Of a stretch of DNA of 50,748 bases, positions 7,782 through 16,355 are shown in pieces; the stretch's first letter is position 1, and the number at the start of each line of letters is the position of its first letter. Both the position numbers and the translations under genes were made by a program. The DNA lies in contig NZ_JAUWQB010000017.1 of NCBI RefSeq assembly GCF_030611305.1, positions 1-50,748 of the forward strand, in the 5' to 3' direction. Under the pieces are notes generated by a model. It made no database searches and was not told the origin of the DNA. It saw only the letters and a list, made by a program, of their open reading frames with translations. Source of the stretch: Desulfobacula sp. (GTDB taxonomy: Bacteria > Desulfobacterota > Desulfobacteria > Desulfobacterales > Desulfobacteraceae).

Positions 7782-9211
7782 TTTTTAATATTCTTTGTAG
7801 ATTGTTTTTTTAATCGAGCTAAAAGTTCTTTTGCTTTTTTTATTTTACTTTCATCCTTTAATTTGTCTAACGCCTTATTTAAATGAATAATGGCAGTTTT
7901 ATTATTATTGATTTCAGCATAATAGACCCCAAGATAATAATGGGAAAGGTCTTGTTTTTTTTCAAGCGACATAATATTTGCCAGGTTGTAGTAGGCTTTT
8001 GGATATAAGGATGGCGTTTTGCTTACAACGGTATTGAAAAGATTTTTGGCTTTTGTCAGGTTTCTTAACTCAAGGTGTGCACTTGCCTGATGAAATCTGG
8101 CCATCAAACCCATGACCGGATCTGATTCAATTCCTTGAAGGACGTTGAGTGCTTTTTCGGGCTCACCATTCAGCAGATATATCCTGCCCATTTCAAGAAG
8201 TACCATTGGATCGAAAATGTTAATGGAGAGAGCTTTTTTCAGATGCGATATGGCTTTTTCTCTCATTAATTTTCTGGCATAAATAAGGCCCATTCCATAA
8301 TGGATGGCAGCAGCGTTAGCAGTGTCAGCGTTTGAAGGATTGCCTTCCAGCTTTGTGGTCAATTGATTAAATGTGGGTTCAATGTCTGCATAAAGTCCTA
8401 AAAGTCTGTATTTTACCATATCAAACCTGAAATCTTCATCGCATTTTATCTTATTCTCCGAAGGGATGTAGCCTGCGAGAATCGTTTCAACATGGGCAAT
8501 TCGGTTCCCGGTTCCGGGATGGGTCTTAACATAGTCGGGGATTCCTTCCACGCCCCGGTAATCCGCCGCCCTGATTTTCATCAAACCGGACAAGAGCCCT
8601 TCTGGTGCAAAACAGCTCCTTTTTAAAAACATAATTCCTTTTTCGTCAGCTTCTGTTTCATTTTCCCTTGTGAATGTAAGCATGGCTGTCTGACCCACGG
8701 CCATTGTGCCCGTGATGATTGCCGCTCCGGCATCGCCACCTGATTTGCTGCCGATGATGGCACCGGCCAGCATTCCTGCCAGGCTTCCGATGTTGATAAA
8801 TTTTGCACGATCAATGGATTCAGATACATGACGACTTGCGGCATGGGCAATTTCATGTCCGATGATTCCTGCCAGTTCATCAATGGAATCAAGGGCTGTA
8901 ATCAATCCCCGATAGGCAAAAATATTGGCACCCGGACTTGCAAACGCATTAAAAACATCATCGTCCACAATGTAAAATGAATAATCAAACGGCTGGAGGG
9001 GCAGAAAAGAGAGGATATGATTGCCAACCTGTGTAATCATATGACTGGCAATAGGATCATTCAATATCATCTGTTTTTCATGTATCATTTTCATGAATTT
9101 TTTGGCGACTTTTCTTTCTTCCGGGATAGATATGGCAAAGCTGCTGTTTGAGGAAAATGAAAAGAAAAAGACCAGGCTGAGAAAGATAAAAAAATATTTG
9201 GAAGATTTCAT
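7778..9211 (-). CDS. M48-family periplasmic metalloprotease with TPR repeats (BepA-like)
   Basis: With the start at 9211 the protein has about 477 residues and opens with a typical signal peptide ([20 protein letters not shown]...SFA). An in-frame upstream ATG at 9301 would add 30 non-signal residues and run into the permease gene, so I reject it. The zinc site [11 protein letters not shown] and the downstream glutamate in [11 protein letters not shown] are those of M48 gluzincins. The C-terminal half holds several TPR-like helical pairs. The arrangement matches BepA/YfgC, which maintains outer-membrane proteins in the periplasm. It follows the ABC importer genes on the same strand after a 43-nt gap, and converges on EF-G with a 4-nt stop overlap. 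Confidence 0.88.
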   Translation of the reverse strand: MKSSKYFFIFLSLVFFFSFSSNSSFAISIPEERKVAKKFMKMIHEKQMILNDPIASHMITQVGNHILSFLPLQPFDYSFYIVDDDVFNAFASPGANIFAYRGLITALDSIDELAGIIGHEIAHAASRHVSESIDRAKFINIGSLAGMLAGAIIGSKSGGDAGAAIITGTMAVGQTAMLTFTRENETEADEKGIMFLKRSCFAPEGLLSGLMKIRAADYRGVEGIPDYVKTHPGTGNRIAHVETILAGYIPSENKIKCDEDFRFDMVKYRLLGLYADIEPTFNQLTTKLEGNPSNADTANAAAIHYGMGLIYARKLMREKAISHLKKALSINIFDPMVLLEMGRIYLLNGEPEKALNVLQGIESDPVMGLMARFHQASAHLELRNLTKAKNLFNTVVSKTPSLYPKAYYNLANIMSLEKKQDLSHYYLGVYYAEINNNKTAIIHLNKALDKLKDESKIKKAKELLARLKKQSTKNIKN

Positions 9212-9254
9212 AAAATTATTATCAATAAAACCGAATAAAAAGTCAAAGAGTTTG

Positions 9255-10175
9255 TTACCTTTCGCCACGTTTATAAGGCTCTGCCAGCATGGCAGGGGCA
9301 TTTAATTTTCTTGGATCTTTTAAACTGATCAACAAAAGAATAAAGAGCGTTGCGATATAGGGGAGCATGGCCAGAAAGCTGGGTGAAATTCCCAGGGGCT
9401 GCAGCAAATACTGAACCACAAAAAAGCCGCCAAACAGGAATGCCGCCCATATGGCTCGCCCGGGGTTCCACAGGGCAAAAATGGTCAGAGCAATGGCAAT
9501 CCAACCTCTTCCCGCAGTCATCCCCTCTATCCATGATTTTGAATATGAAATGGAAAGATGGGCGCCTGCCAGGGCTGAAAATCCGCCTCCAATGATAACA
9601 CTTAAATATCTGAGTCTGGATACACTCACCCCTTGAGCTTCAGCGGCTTTTGGGTTTTCTCCCGTTGATCTGATCTGTATCCCCAGACGGGTTCTCTCAA
9701 GGAAAAACCAGGAGGCAAAAGCAAGAATTATGGCAAGATAGAAAAACGGACCCTGTGTGAACAGAATTTTTCCAAGCCAGGGAATATCCGATAACCAGGG
9801 AATGACCAAATCTTCCATTTTGATTGAAAGGGGTTTGCCCACATAGGGTTTGCCGAGCATACCGGAAAGCCCTAAGCCTAACATGGTCAATGCAAGACCG
9901 GAGACAACCTGATTGGCCTGCAAGGTTATAGATGCAAAGGCATGGATGATGGAAAACGCCATGCCCGCGGCTATGGCAGCAAAAACACCCAGCCAGGGCT
10001 GGCCGGTTGTCATGGTGACGATAAAGGCTACAACAGCTCCAATTGCCATTACGCCTTCAATGCCCAGGTTAAGGATGCCGGATCTTTCACAAATCACTTC
10101 ACCTGTTGTAGCAAGAAGTAAAGGGGTTCCCGCAACCATAGCTCTATGAAGTGTTAAAACAATAATATCTTCCAT
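9255..10175 (-). CDS. ABC importer permease, nucleoside/BMP type (second permease)
   Basis: A 306-residue polytopic protein with about eight to nine hydrophobic spans, of the BPD_transp_2 permease family (YufQ/NupQ-like). Recognisable segments are TGEVICERSGILNLGIEGVM (about 25-44), the EAA-like RSTGENPKAAEAQGVSV, which is the coupling loop to the ATPase, and GRGWIAIALTIFALWNPGRA. Partner of the longer permease directly upstream (11-nt gap). With the ATPase and BMP lipoprotein-type receptor it forms a complete importer, probably for nucleosides or their degradation products. Substrate is inferred from the family. Confidence 0.9.
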   Translation of the reverse strand: MEDIIVLTLHRAMVAGTPLLLATTGEVICERSGILNLGIEGVMAIGAVVAFIVTMTTGQPWLGVFAAIAAGMAFSIIHAFASITLQANQVVSGLALTMLGLGLSGMLGKPYVGKPLSIKMEDLVIPWLSDIPWLGKILFTQGPFFYLAIILAFASWFFLERTRLGIQIRSTGENPKAAEAQGVSVSRLRYLSVIIGGGFSALAGAHLSISYSKSWIEGMTAGRGWIAIALTIFALWNPGRAIWAAFLFGGFFVVQYLLQPLGISPSFLAMLPYIATLFILLLISLKDPRKLNAPAMLAEPYKRGER

Positions 10176-10186
10176 CTATTGCATCC

Positions 10187-11269
10187 TTATCTGTCTGAAA
10201 ATTGGATGGTGATTTTATGGTTTAAAAAATAATCACCCATAATTAAAAATATCAACAACGTGCCGTTCACAATTTCAACTGTGGCAGCAGGCAGTCCCAA
10301 AGATATCTGTATGGCATCGCCGCCCACCAGTATCCCGGCAAAAAAGATTCCTGAAATCACAGTATAGAGCGGATTTAATTTGGCAAGCCATGCGACAATG
10401 ATGGCGGTGAATCCATACCCCGAAGATATTGAAGCGGGATAGCCAAGATAGTGATGGATGCCTGCCAGTTCGCCGACACCGGCAAAACCTGCAAGCCCAC
10501 CGCTGATGGCCATGAGGATCAAGCCTGTTTTTAGAAAATTTATCCCTGCATATTTACCGGCATCCGGGTTTTCACCCACCACCCTTGCTTCATATCCGAA
10601 GCGCGTTTTATAAATGATCACACAAAGCACAATGGCACAGATGAGTGCCAGAATCAATGTGACATAGTGAATTCGGGAACCGGGGATCAAGCCTAAAATG
10701 GCAGGATCGGGAAGATTATCTGTTCCGGGAAACCCGAACCGTGTTTTCCCTTTCCAGGGTCCTACAATGAGCATGGTTAAAAATTCAGCACAGATATAGT
10801 TGAGCATTAAAGTGGAAATCACTTCATTAATAGAGTATTTGATTTTCAGAATGGCGGGTATGATTCCCCACAATGCGCCGCCGACAAAGCCTGCAAGAAA
10901 AATTAAGGGGACTATGATATATGACGGCAAAGCCCCTCCAAAGGTCAGCCCCGTCCAGGTAGCAAAAATTGCTCCCATTAACATCTGGCCTTCCGCACCG
11001 ATGTTCCAGAATTTTGCTCTGAAAGCAAGGGTCAGCCCAGTGCCGATCAGGATCAAAGGAATGGCTTTGGTAATGGTTTCCTTAATCCCATAAAAGGAAC
11101 CAAATGATCCTGAAAAGATTTCAGTGATTGCATAAATGGGATTAACTCCTGCAATCAGGAAAATAATACTGATCATCACAAGCGCTGCCAAAAGGGAGAG
11201 AATATTGGTCATGAAGGATCTCAGGGTGGTTATATTATATCGGTCTGTCGTTTTGATTTTTATCATCAT
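10187..11269 (-). CDS. ABC importer permease, nucleoside/BMP type (first permease)
   Basis: A 360-residue membrane protein of the YufP/NupP-like branch. It has an N-terminal cytoplasmic arm, about ten hydrophobic spans, the conserved segment AFRAKFWNIGAEGQMLMGAI and the coupling loop VVGENPDAGKYAGINFLKTG. The gene starts 16 nt after the ATPase stop and is followed 11 nt later by the second permease. The two permeases are expected to form the heterodimeric channel. Confidence 0.9.
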   Translation of the reverse strand: MMIKIKTTDRYNITTLRSFMTNILSLLAALVMISIIFLIAGVNPIYAITEIFSGSFGSFYGIKETITKAIPLILIGTGLTLAFRAKFWNIGAEGQMLMGAIFATWTGLTFGGALPSYIIVPLIFLAGFVGGALWGIIPAILKIKYSINEVISTLMLNYICAEFLTMLIVGPWKGKTRFGFPGTDNLPDPAILGLIPGSRIHYVTLILALICAIVLCVIIYKTRFGYEARVVGENPDAGKYAGINFLKTGLILMAISGGLAGFAGVGELAGIHHYLGYPASISSGYGFTAIIVAWLAKLNPLYTVISGIFFAGILVGGDAIQISLGLPAATVEIVNGTLLIFLIMGDYFLNHKITIQFSDR

Positions 11270-11284
11270 TTTTTTCCCATTGAA

Positions 11285-12799
11285 TCAGGCCCTTTTTGAT
11301 CCAGCCATCATCAGACCGATATCAGAAAACCGTTTGTCGTCTGAATCAAGAATTGCCATGAATTCACCATCAAAAACAACAGCAATCCGGTCACAAAGTT
11401 CAAATATTTCTTCAAGATCTTCAGAAAACAAAAGCACGGTGCTTCCTTTTTTCCTAAGTTCCAAAAGATGTTTTCTTAAGAATTCCGTTGCCCCGACATC
11501 CAGCCCGTATGTGGGGTGAGACGCCACAAGAAGCTGTGGCTGCTCACTGATTTCTCTTCCAAGTATGAGTTTTTGAATGTTCCCGCCGGAAAGGTTCCTG
11601 ATCTGGTTATTAATGGAATGGGTGGAAACTTTAAATTTATTAACAATGGTTTTCGTGTGATTTTTTACCTGATTGTATTTCAGGAAATAGCGCTTGGAAA
11701 ATTTTTTTAAGTGGTGTTGTTTTAAGATGGCATTATCATATAAGAAAAGGCCCGGAGCGATTCCAAACCGGATTCTTTCTTCCGGTACATGGGAAACCCC
11801 ATTGTCATAAATATGTCTTGGGGACTTGTTGGTGATGTCCTGGCCATTTATGTTTATTTTTCCCGATGAGATGGGCCTGATGCCGGTAATGGCCTCTGCA
11901 AGCTCGCGCTGTCCATTACCTGAAACCCCTGCGATACCGAAAATTTCATTTTCAAAAAGTTCAAATGAGATGTTTTTAAGAGCCAAAAGACCTTTGTCAC
12001 CGATAACATTGATGTTTTCAACTGATAGGATTTTTTTGCCTTTGTTCAGTTTCTCCCTGCTGATATTAAAGACAACATCCCTGCCCACCATCATCCGGGC
12101 CAGGGATTTTTTATCGATATCTTTTGTGTGAGAGCTTCCCACAATTTTTCCTTTTTGAAGCACCATGACCCGGTCACAGATCTCCATGATTTCATCAAGC
12201 TTGTGGGAAATAAAAATAATCATGTGGCCCTTGGCCTTCATCTCCCTCAGTATGGAAATCAGTTCTTCTATTTCCTGGGGAGTCAGAACAGAGGTGGGTT
12301 CATCAAGAATCAGAAGATCGGCACCATTTAAAAGTGCTTTAATGATTTCTACCCGCTGCTGTTCCCCGGCTGAAAGCTGCCAGATCTTTTTGTCAGGATC
12401 AATATGAAAATCGAATTTTTTAGAAAATTGTTTAATTTTATCCCTGATTTTTATTTTGGGAAAGAAAAACGGCGTATCTTTATAGCCTAATGCAATATTT
12501 TCAATGACAGAATGATTCTGTACAAGCATGAAGTGCTGATGAACCATTCCGATGCCAAAGTTAATGGATTCAACAGGATTATTAATCCGAACGCTTTTAC
12601 CGTTGATTTTGATATGGCCGGAATCGGGTTGGTAAAGTCCATACAGGATATTCATCAATGTGGTTTTTCCGGCTCCGTTTTCGCCCAAAAGTCCTACAAT
12701 TTCACCTGGTTCAACGCAAAGATTAATATCCTGGCTGGCAGGGATACCGTGAAATGATTTTGAGATTGCTTGCATTTCAAGGCGTTGTATTTTTTTCAT
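11285..12799 (-). CDS. Double-domain ABC ATPase of the nucleoside/BMP importer
   Basis: 504 residues with two ABC cassettes in tandem. The first has Walker A GLLGENGAGKTTLMN (about 36-50), signature LSAGEQQR and Walker B LLILDEPTSVL. The second has a degenerate Walker A (GIAGVSGNGQRELAEA), signature LSGGNIQK and Walker B-like LLVASHPTYGLD. In YufO/RbsA-type importers the second site is commonly imperfect, and this one follows that pattern. It is separated from the receptor gene by a terminator-like hairpin, so it may be made at a lower level than the receptor. Confidence 0.92.
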   Translation of the reverse strand: MKKIQRLEMQAISKSFHGIPASQDINLCVEPGEIVGLLGENGAGKTTLMNILYGLYQPDSGHIKINGKSVRINNPVESINFGIGMVHQHFMLVQNHSVIENIALGYKDTPFFFPKIKIRDKIKQFSKKFDFHIDPDKKIWQLSAGEQQRVEIIKALLNGADLLILDEPTSVLTPQEIEELISILREMKAKGHMIIFISHKLDEIMEICDRVMVLQKGKIVGSSHTKDIDKKSLARMMVGRDVVFNISREKLNKGKKILSVENINVIGDKGLLALKNISFELFENEIFGIAGVSGNGQRELAEAITGIRPISSGKININGQDITNKSPRHIYDNGVSHVPEERIRFGIAPGLFLYDNAILKQHHLKKFSKRYFLKYNQVKNHTKTIVNKFKVSTHSINNQIRNLSGGNIQKLILGREISEQPQLLVASHPTYGLDVGATEFLRKHLLELRKKGSTVLLFSEDLEEIFELCDRIAVVFDGEFMAILDSDDKRFSDIGLMMAGSKRA

Positions 12800-12822
12800 A
12801 ATGTTCTTTGGAAAAACCGGGT

Positions 12823-12857
12823 AAAAAAAGCCGGGAGAGCTTATCCCGGCTTTTTTT
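12823..12857 (-). terminator. Hairpin with flanking A/T runs between receptor and ATPase genes
   Basis: AAGCCGGGA (12828-12836) pairs perfectly with TCCCGGCTT (12844-12852) around GAGCTTA. It is flanked by A runs on the left and T runs on the right, so it can act as a terminator in both directions. For minus-strand transcripts it lies 18 nt after the receptor stop and would cut expression of the ATPase and permeases relative to the receptor. Confidence 0.75.
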
Positions 12858-12874
12858 ATGTAATTGTAATTTTA

Positions 12875-14032
12875 TTAATTAGGAATGGAGCCTTCAACAT
12901 TATCCACATAATACATAATGCTGATAAGGTCATCTTTTGAGGCTTTTTCATTAGGCTTTATTTTCAGGTTGCCCTTATTATCGCTGATAGGACCTGTAAA
13001 CGGATCAAATACATCAACACCCTGTTTCATTTGCTCATATCGTTTTACAACAAGATCATAGGCAGAAATTTTACCAAATTCCTTTGTATCAATCATCGCA
13101 GCCTTTAATTCTTTTACAAACTTGGGATTGATGATGTCGGTTTCACTACCGCCAAGGATGGCTGCTTTTTCTTTGGCAAGCCACCAGAGATCTTTATTCG
13201 TCCAGGTTTTATTATAAATATCTCCAAGGATCTTGGCATACATTCCACCCCAGTTCATGAGCTGTCCTGAAACAACAGAATCAACCCCATAAGGCTGCAT
13301 GGCAGAATAATGGCTGAAGGTATAAATCTGTTTGCCTTTTTCCGAATGGCTTTGTCCTACTTCAATGACTGAGGGAGTATCTTCGGTAAAGGCAAGGGCA
13401 TCACAGCCTTCTGCAATCAAAGCTTCAGCAGCTTCTTTTGCTTTATCCGGGCCATACCAGGCATAAATCCATTTTATATTGAGTTTGGCCGCAGGGTTTG
13501 CAGCTTTAATTCCAAGGGCATAGGCATCAATATGGCGAACCAGTTCAGGGATTGGGAAAGCTGCCACATAACCGATCTTGTTTGTCTTGGTCAATGCGCC
13601 TGCCATAATTCCGTTCAGGTAATACATCTGGTAAAGATCGCCAAAATAAGTTCCCACATTATCAGATCGCTTGAATCCTGAACAATGCATGAAAAGCTTA
13701 TCGGGATATCGGGTGCCGGCATTAATGGTTTCGTCCATGAATCCAAAACTTGTGGTGAAAACCACATCGCATTTTTGCTGTTGAATAAGCCGGTCAATGA
13801 TTCTTGCACAGTCTGCGTCAGCAACAGATTCTACAAAAATAGTTTCCAGCCAGGGAAATTTTTTTTCTGCATACTTTCTTCCCAGATCATGGGCATGGGT
13901 AAATCCATAATCGCCAACAGGACCGACATAAATAAAACCGGCCTTGAGTTTTTTGTCGCTGGCAAAGGCAGTTGTAGAAAATCCAATAAAAAACATAGAA
14001 CACATTAACACCAATATCATCCACTTTTTCAT
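12875..14032 (-). CDS. BMP-family ABC transporter substrate-binding protein
   Basis: A 385-residue secreted receptor. The N-terminal signal peptide MKKWMILVLMCSMFFIGFST...AFA has a Sec-type cleavage site and no lipobox Cys. The mature part begins KLKAGFIYVGPVGDYGFTHAHD, the opening of the BMP fold. It continues with FTTSFGFMDETINAGTRYPD, KIGYVAAFPIPELVRHIDAYALG and a ligand-pocket segment EGCDALAFTEDTPSV. Family members bind purine nucleosides or, in some clades, other small solutes. It has a strong promoter (14074-14103), two purine-rich RBS-like stretches (AAGGAG, AAAGGA), and a hairpin after the stop. Confidence 0.92.
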   Translation of the reverse strand: MKKWMILVLMCSMFFIGFSTTAFASDKKLKAGFIYVGPVGDYGFTHAHDLGRKYAEKKFPWLETIFVESVADADCARIIDRLIQQQKCDVVFTTSFGFMDETINAGTRYPDKLFMHCSGFKRSDNVGTYFGDLYQMYYLNGIMAGALTKTNKIGYVAAFPIPELVRHIDAYALGIKAANPAAKLNIKWIYAWYGPDKAKEAAEALIAEGCDALAFTEDTPSVIEVGQSHSEKGKQIYTFSHYSAMQPYGVDSVVSGQLMNWGGMYAKILGDIYNKTWTNKDLWWLAKEKAAILGGSETDIINPKFVKELKAAMIDTKEFGKISAYDLVVKRYEQMKQGVDVFDPFTGPISDNKGNLKIKPNEKASKDDLISIMYYVDNVEGSIPN

Positions 14033-14073
14033 TCCTTTCCACTCCTTATATTAAGTTGATTAAAATTCTAAGG

Positions 14074-14103
14074 ATAATACGATAATTAGGTGTTTGCAGT
14101 CAA
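14074..14103 (-). promoter_or_regulatory. Promoter of the BMP importer operon
   Basis: On the minus strand TTGACT (14103-14098) and TATTAT (14079-14074) are separated by 18 nt, 41 nt before the receptor start. Confidence 0.6.
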
Positions 14104-14190
14104 CAATTAGATTTTGAAATGTTAGATTTTGAAACTGGATGTTTGCCATAAGGGTCAAAAAAGGATCTCATTTTTAAATATTTTCACAAA

Positions 14191-14219
14191 CCCGTTGATT
14201 GGGCAACGCAACCCACCCG
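14191..14219 (-). repeat. REP-like palindromic remnant
   Basis: CGTTG (14193-14197) and CAACG (14204-14208) pair around ATTGGG, followed by CAACCCACCCG. The minus strand reads GGGTGGGTTGCG then TTGCCCAATCAACG. This resembles GGTGGGTT-type extragenic palindromes common in many bacterial genomes. It adjoins the left end of the large inverted-repeat element. Assignment is from memory of the motif, with no second copy in the window. Confidence 0.4.
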
Positions 14220-14221
14220 TG

Positions 14222-14407
14222 GAGATCCGGGGTGTCTTATCCTTCCTAGTGCCTGAATAATTTTTGAAAGTTCACAAAGATCTTCCATTGGACGGCAAAA
14301 ACTCACTCGTTCCTCGCTCAAACAATTTGCCATCTTAACCATTCCAGATCTTTGGAACTTTGTCAAAAATCACAGGCAAACCGGGCGAACAAGACACCCC
14401 GGATCTC
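14222..14407 (-). repeat. Large inverted-repeat element, copy 1
   Basis: Outer arms are a perfect 17-bp inverted repeat (14222-14238 against 14391-14407, GAGATCCGGGGTGTCTT). Further matches continue inwards: TGCCTG (14250-14255) with CAGGCA (14373-14378), and 14261-14283 with 14346-14369, so about 70 nt of each arm pair with small bulges. At the tip, GGCAAA (14294-14299) pairs with TTTGCC (14326-14331) around a 24-nt apical sequence (14300-14323). On the minus strand this starts GTTTGAGCGA and ends GTGAGTT. The same apical sequence recurs at 16044-16067 with a different stem. No transposase is present; it could be a MITE-like element or a structured RNA. Confidence 0.75.
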
Positions 14408-14680
14408 TTTGATACCTTACACTCCCCGCCAGCCTTGATAATTCCATTGATGGTTTTATCACTCATTGCCGGGATTAGACCCTAAAAAACAGGTGCCTGG
14501 ATTTGGAATATGACTTTACATAGTTTTTCTGGTATGTCAGGGTGATTTGAACCAAATATTAAAAATAAATTCAAAAATCATATTGGATATTTTGATATTG
14601 TATTATAAAGAAAATATATAGGGTTAATATGCAGAATTTTTTCTGCTTAATATAAATGTTAGCATTCACAAATAAGGAAC
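14408..14680. other. Spacer before the lipoprotein gene
   Basis: No coding frame with a plausible start is seen. The last 100 nt are AT-rich and presumably hold the promoter of the lipoprotein gene, but I cannot place convincing -35 and -10 boxes. Confidence 0.3.
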
Positions 14681-14911
14681 ATGAAAATGAAAACTCTACT
14701 TACTTTAATCATCATCTTTTCTTTATCTGGTTGCGCTTACAGTATATCTGATATCAATATATCAAATTCAGATCCAATTTGTGTCCGAGAATGTGCGGCT
14801 ACTTATTCTTCTTGTGTTTCAGGCGGGCCGCAAATAGGGGCAAAAACTGAAACATTAAGGGCATGTAGAGAATCGTATAGCGTTTGTGTTAGCACATGCC
14901 CACCTAAATAG
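14681..14911 (+). CDS. Small cysteine-rich lipoprotein
   Basis: 76 residues. Residues 1-17 form a lipoprotein signal (MKMKTLLTLIIIFSLSG) ending in the lipobox LSGC, so Cys18 would be acylated. The mature part contains CVREC, a Cys in TYSSC, then CRESYSVCVSTC: six closely spaced Cys that could form disulfides in the periplasm. RBS-like AAGGAAC precedes the ATG. I do not recognise the family. It lies in the islet between the two large inverted repeats, 23 nt before the next short frame. Confidence 0.65.
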   Translation: MKMKTLLTLIIIFSLSGCAYSISDINISNSDPICVRECAATYSSCVSGGPQIGAKTETLRACRESYSVCVSTCPPK

Positions 14912-14934
14912 AATATAATAAAAAGGAGACGGAA

Positions 14935-15036
14935 ATGGATTACAATTACCCATTCACATCAATAGACGAACAAACTAAACGCATTGTTTTCAATAAAGAT
15001 CAAGGGGAACGTATGCGGCCTGACGGATCAATATAG
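14935..15036 (+). CDS. 33-codon frame ending in TAG, in frame with the next ORF
   Basis: ATG at 14935 follows an excellent RBS (AAAAGGAGACGGAA). The frame encodes 33 residues (start MDYNYPFTSIDEQTKR, end RPDGSI) and stops at TAG 15034-15036. The very next codon, GTG at 15037, opens 212 more codons in the same frame and has no RBS of its own. The simplest reading is a single gene of about 246 codons interrupted by an amber codon. This could be a nonsense mutation, a sequencing error, or genuine read-through. Confidence 0.5.
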   Translation: MDYNYPFTSIDEQTKRIVFNKDQGERMRPDGSI

Positions 15037-15675
15037 GTGGCTGGTCCGTTGAGTTCGGCATTTGCGGGAGGGAAAAACATGGTCCGAGCGGGAGTCAAAT
15101 CCGAAATATCATTATCCGCCGGAGAATGGCTTATCCTCGATATTGGTTTTGCGAACAAATCAAATAGTTGTGGGTTGCGTATAAACCAGGAATCTTCGGT
15201 CGATCTTCAATTTAATGATGCGAAAGAAAGAATATGCTGTTTCATAACCAACAGCACGAAGCCAGTAAATTTGGTAATAGAAGCACCTTTATCGGTCGCC
15301 TTTGATTCAAAAGGTAATCCGAAAGGACGTGCAGTCGAAAAACAAGGGAGCAAAACACGTTACTGGTACACAGGGCCTGGTTGTAGCGTTATGGTTGCTG
15401 CGCTGTATCTTGTTAAGGCAATTACCGAAATACCAACAAATGCTGAAATTAGGTTATTTGAAGGCTTTGTTACATTTAAAAAAAAGGGTAAAAAAAGTAT
15501 TCATTCAAGAGATGTTGAGCTATTGAGTGAGGTTATTAAAAATCCAAACCAATATTCTGAGGCAATCATCGAGCCTGAAGCGTTGAAAATGACCTCGTCA
15601 GATACATTGAAGAGCGCATTCCTGGTTGCTGGAATTGATGCAGGTATTCCACCACTCATCATGAGAAACGGCTAA
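15037..15675 (+). CDS. Unrecognised protein, probable continuation past an in-frame amber
   Basis: 212 codons, the only start candidate being the GTG directly after TAG. The product (VAGPLSSAFAGGKNMVRAG at the start) looks globular and beta-rich, with a glycine/serine-rich opening, a YWYTGPGCSVMVAALYLV stretch in the middle and a polar C-terminus. No named domain is recognised. The lack of an RBS before GTG and the strong one at 14921-14933 argue that translation begins at 14935. The frame ends at TAA 15673-15675, but a +1 shift just before the stop opens a frame encoding a membrane segment. Confidence 0.5.
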   Translation: MAGPLSSAFAGGKNMVRAGVKSEISLSAGEWLILDIGFANKSNSCGLRINQESSVDLQFNDAKERICCFITNSTKPVNLVIEAPLSVAFDSKGNPKGRAVEKQGSKTRYWYTGPGCSVMVAALYLVKAITEIPTNAEIRLFEGFVTFKKKGKKSIHSRDVELLSEVIKNPNQYSEAIIEPEALKMTSSDTLKSAFLVAGIDAGIPPLIMRNG

Positions 15676-15862
15676 AGCTGCGTCAGCCGACGCAAAAAGC
15701 CGCACGGCTGACACGGTGACAGCCTTTTCCTACTTCTTATTTGGCGGTTCAAAGTGGAGTCCCGCGTTGTGGGCTGTATTTGCGCTACTTGCAGTATGGA
15801 TTGTTGTAATGAATGTACTTCACGATGCGGGGCAAAAAGGTCGAGCTTCATACGAGTGCTGA
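15665..15862 (+). pseudogene. Membrane-segment tail in the +1 frame of the preceding ORF
   Basis: A frame open from 15665 to TGA 15860-15862 encodes an Ala/Lys-rich linker (ETAKAASADAKSRTADTVTA) and then a hydrophobic helix, with SKWSPALWAVFALLAVWIVV and a short polar end. It has no ATG or RBS except a GTG at 15716. The frame opens after TGA 15662-15664 and overlaps the last 11 nt of the upstream ORF. It therefore looks like the original C-terminal anchor of that protein, separated by a one-base change or reached by frameshifting. An independent 48-residue membrane peptide from GTG 15716 is the alternative. Confidence 0.4.
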
Positions 15863-15966
15863 AAGTTGGAAATCGGTTTCCTCATGGTCGTAGCATTGAT
15901 AGTCTTAGGTGCTTGGTCTAGACCGTTCTGGCGCATGGAAAATTTTGAATCTGTTATGGTTTGTCA

Positions 15967-16139
15967 CAGGCTGATTGCCTTACGGGAGCATATGGATCTT
16001 TGCTTACACGTTTTGATTACCGCAGCGGTTAAGCCGCCATGGTGTTTGAGCGAAGAATGAGCGAGTTCATGGCGGTCAGCGAAGATAAGCTTAAAACGTG
16101 TTGCAATGTCCATCCAGCGGATGTAGGGCAATCAGCCTG
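15967..16139 (+). repeat. Large inverted-repeat element, copy 2
   Basis: Outer arms are a perfect 13-bp inverted repeat (CAGGCTGATTGCC, 15967-15979, against 16127-16139). Inner matches include ACACGTTTT against AAAACGTGT (16093-16101 region). A perfect 8-bp apical stem CCGCCATG (16034-16041) / CATGGCGG (16068-16075) encloses a 24-nt sequence at 16044-16067 that begins GTTTGAGCGA and ends GCGAGTT. It matches the tip of copy 1 at 21 of 24 positions, although the stems have unrelated sequences. The two copies are in opposite orientation and bracket the islet genes. Confidence 0.75.
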
Positions 16140-16355
16140 GAATATAACTATATGAAATTATAGATTGTAAGTAGCCTGTGGCGGGTTAGGGGATATTTTT
16201 TATGTCAAATATCCAGTTTTGAAAAAATCAATATTCTTTTTTATAAAATAAATTTATATAGTGGAAGGAATTATTTTTTTATCGACAGAGCTTATAAAAT
16301 ATGGTTGAATGAATGTTTTTAAAACAAGTATGGTTTTAAATGTTACGGGAAAATA
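16140..16355. other. AT-rich spacer upstream of the CNBD gene
   Basis: No coding frame is seen. It must carry the promoter for the 16356-18953 gene group; TATAAAAT-like sequences occur near 16287-16300, but no confident -35 partner is visible. Confidence 0.3.

Noticed and set aside
9212-9301. Upstream start for the M48 protease
   Set aside because: It adds 30 residues before an intact signal peptide and runs into the permease gene.
14184-14366. 60-codon minus-strand frame across the first inverted-repeat element
   Set aside because: It coincides with the repeat arms, has no RBS and no family; the palindromic structure explains the sequence.
15866-16060. 64-codon frame running into the second inverted-repeat element
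   Set aside because: It begins at TTG without RBS, its second half lies in the repeat arm and it has no domain; most likely a chance frame, although its start is hydrophobic.
14222-16139. Integron attC sites
   Set aside because: The elements are longer than usual attC sites, inverted to each other, and the expected core sites at both ends are not clear; no integrase is in the window.
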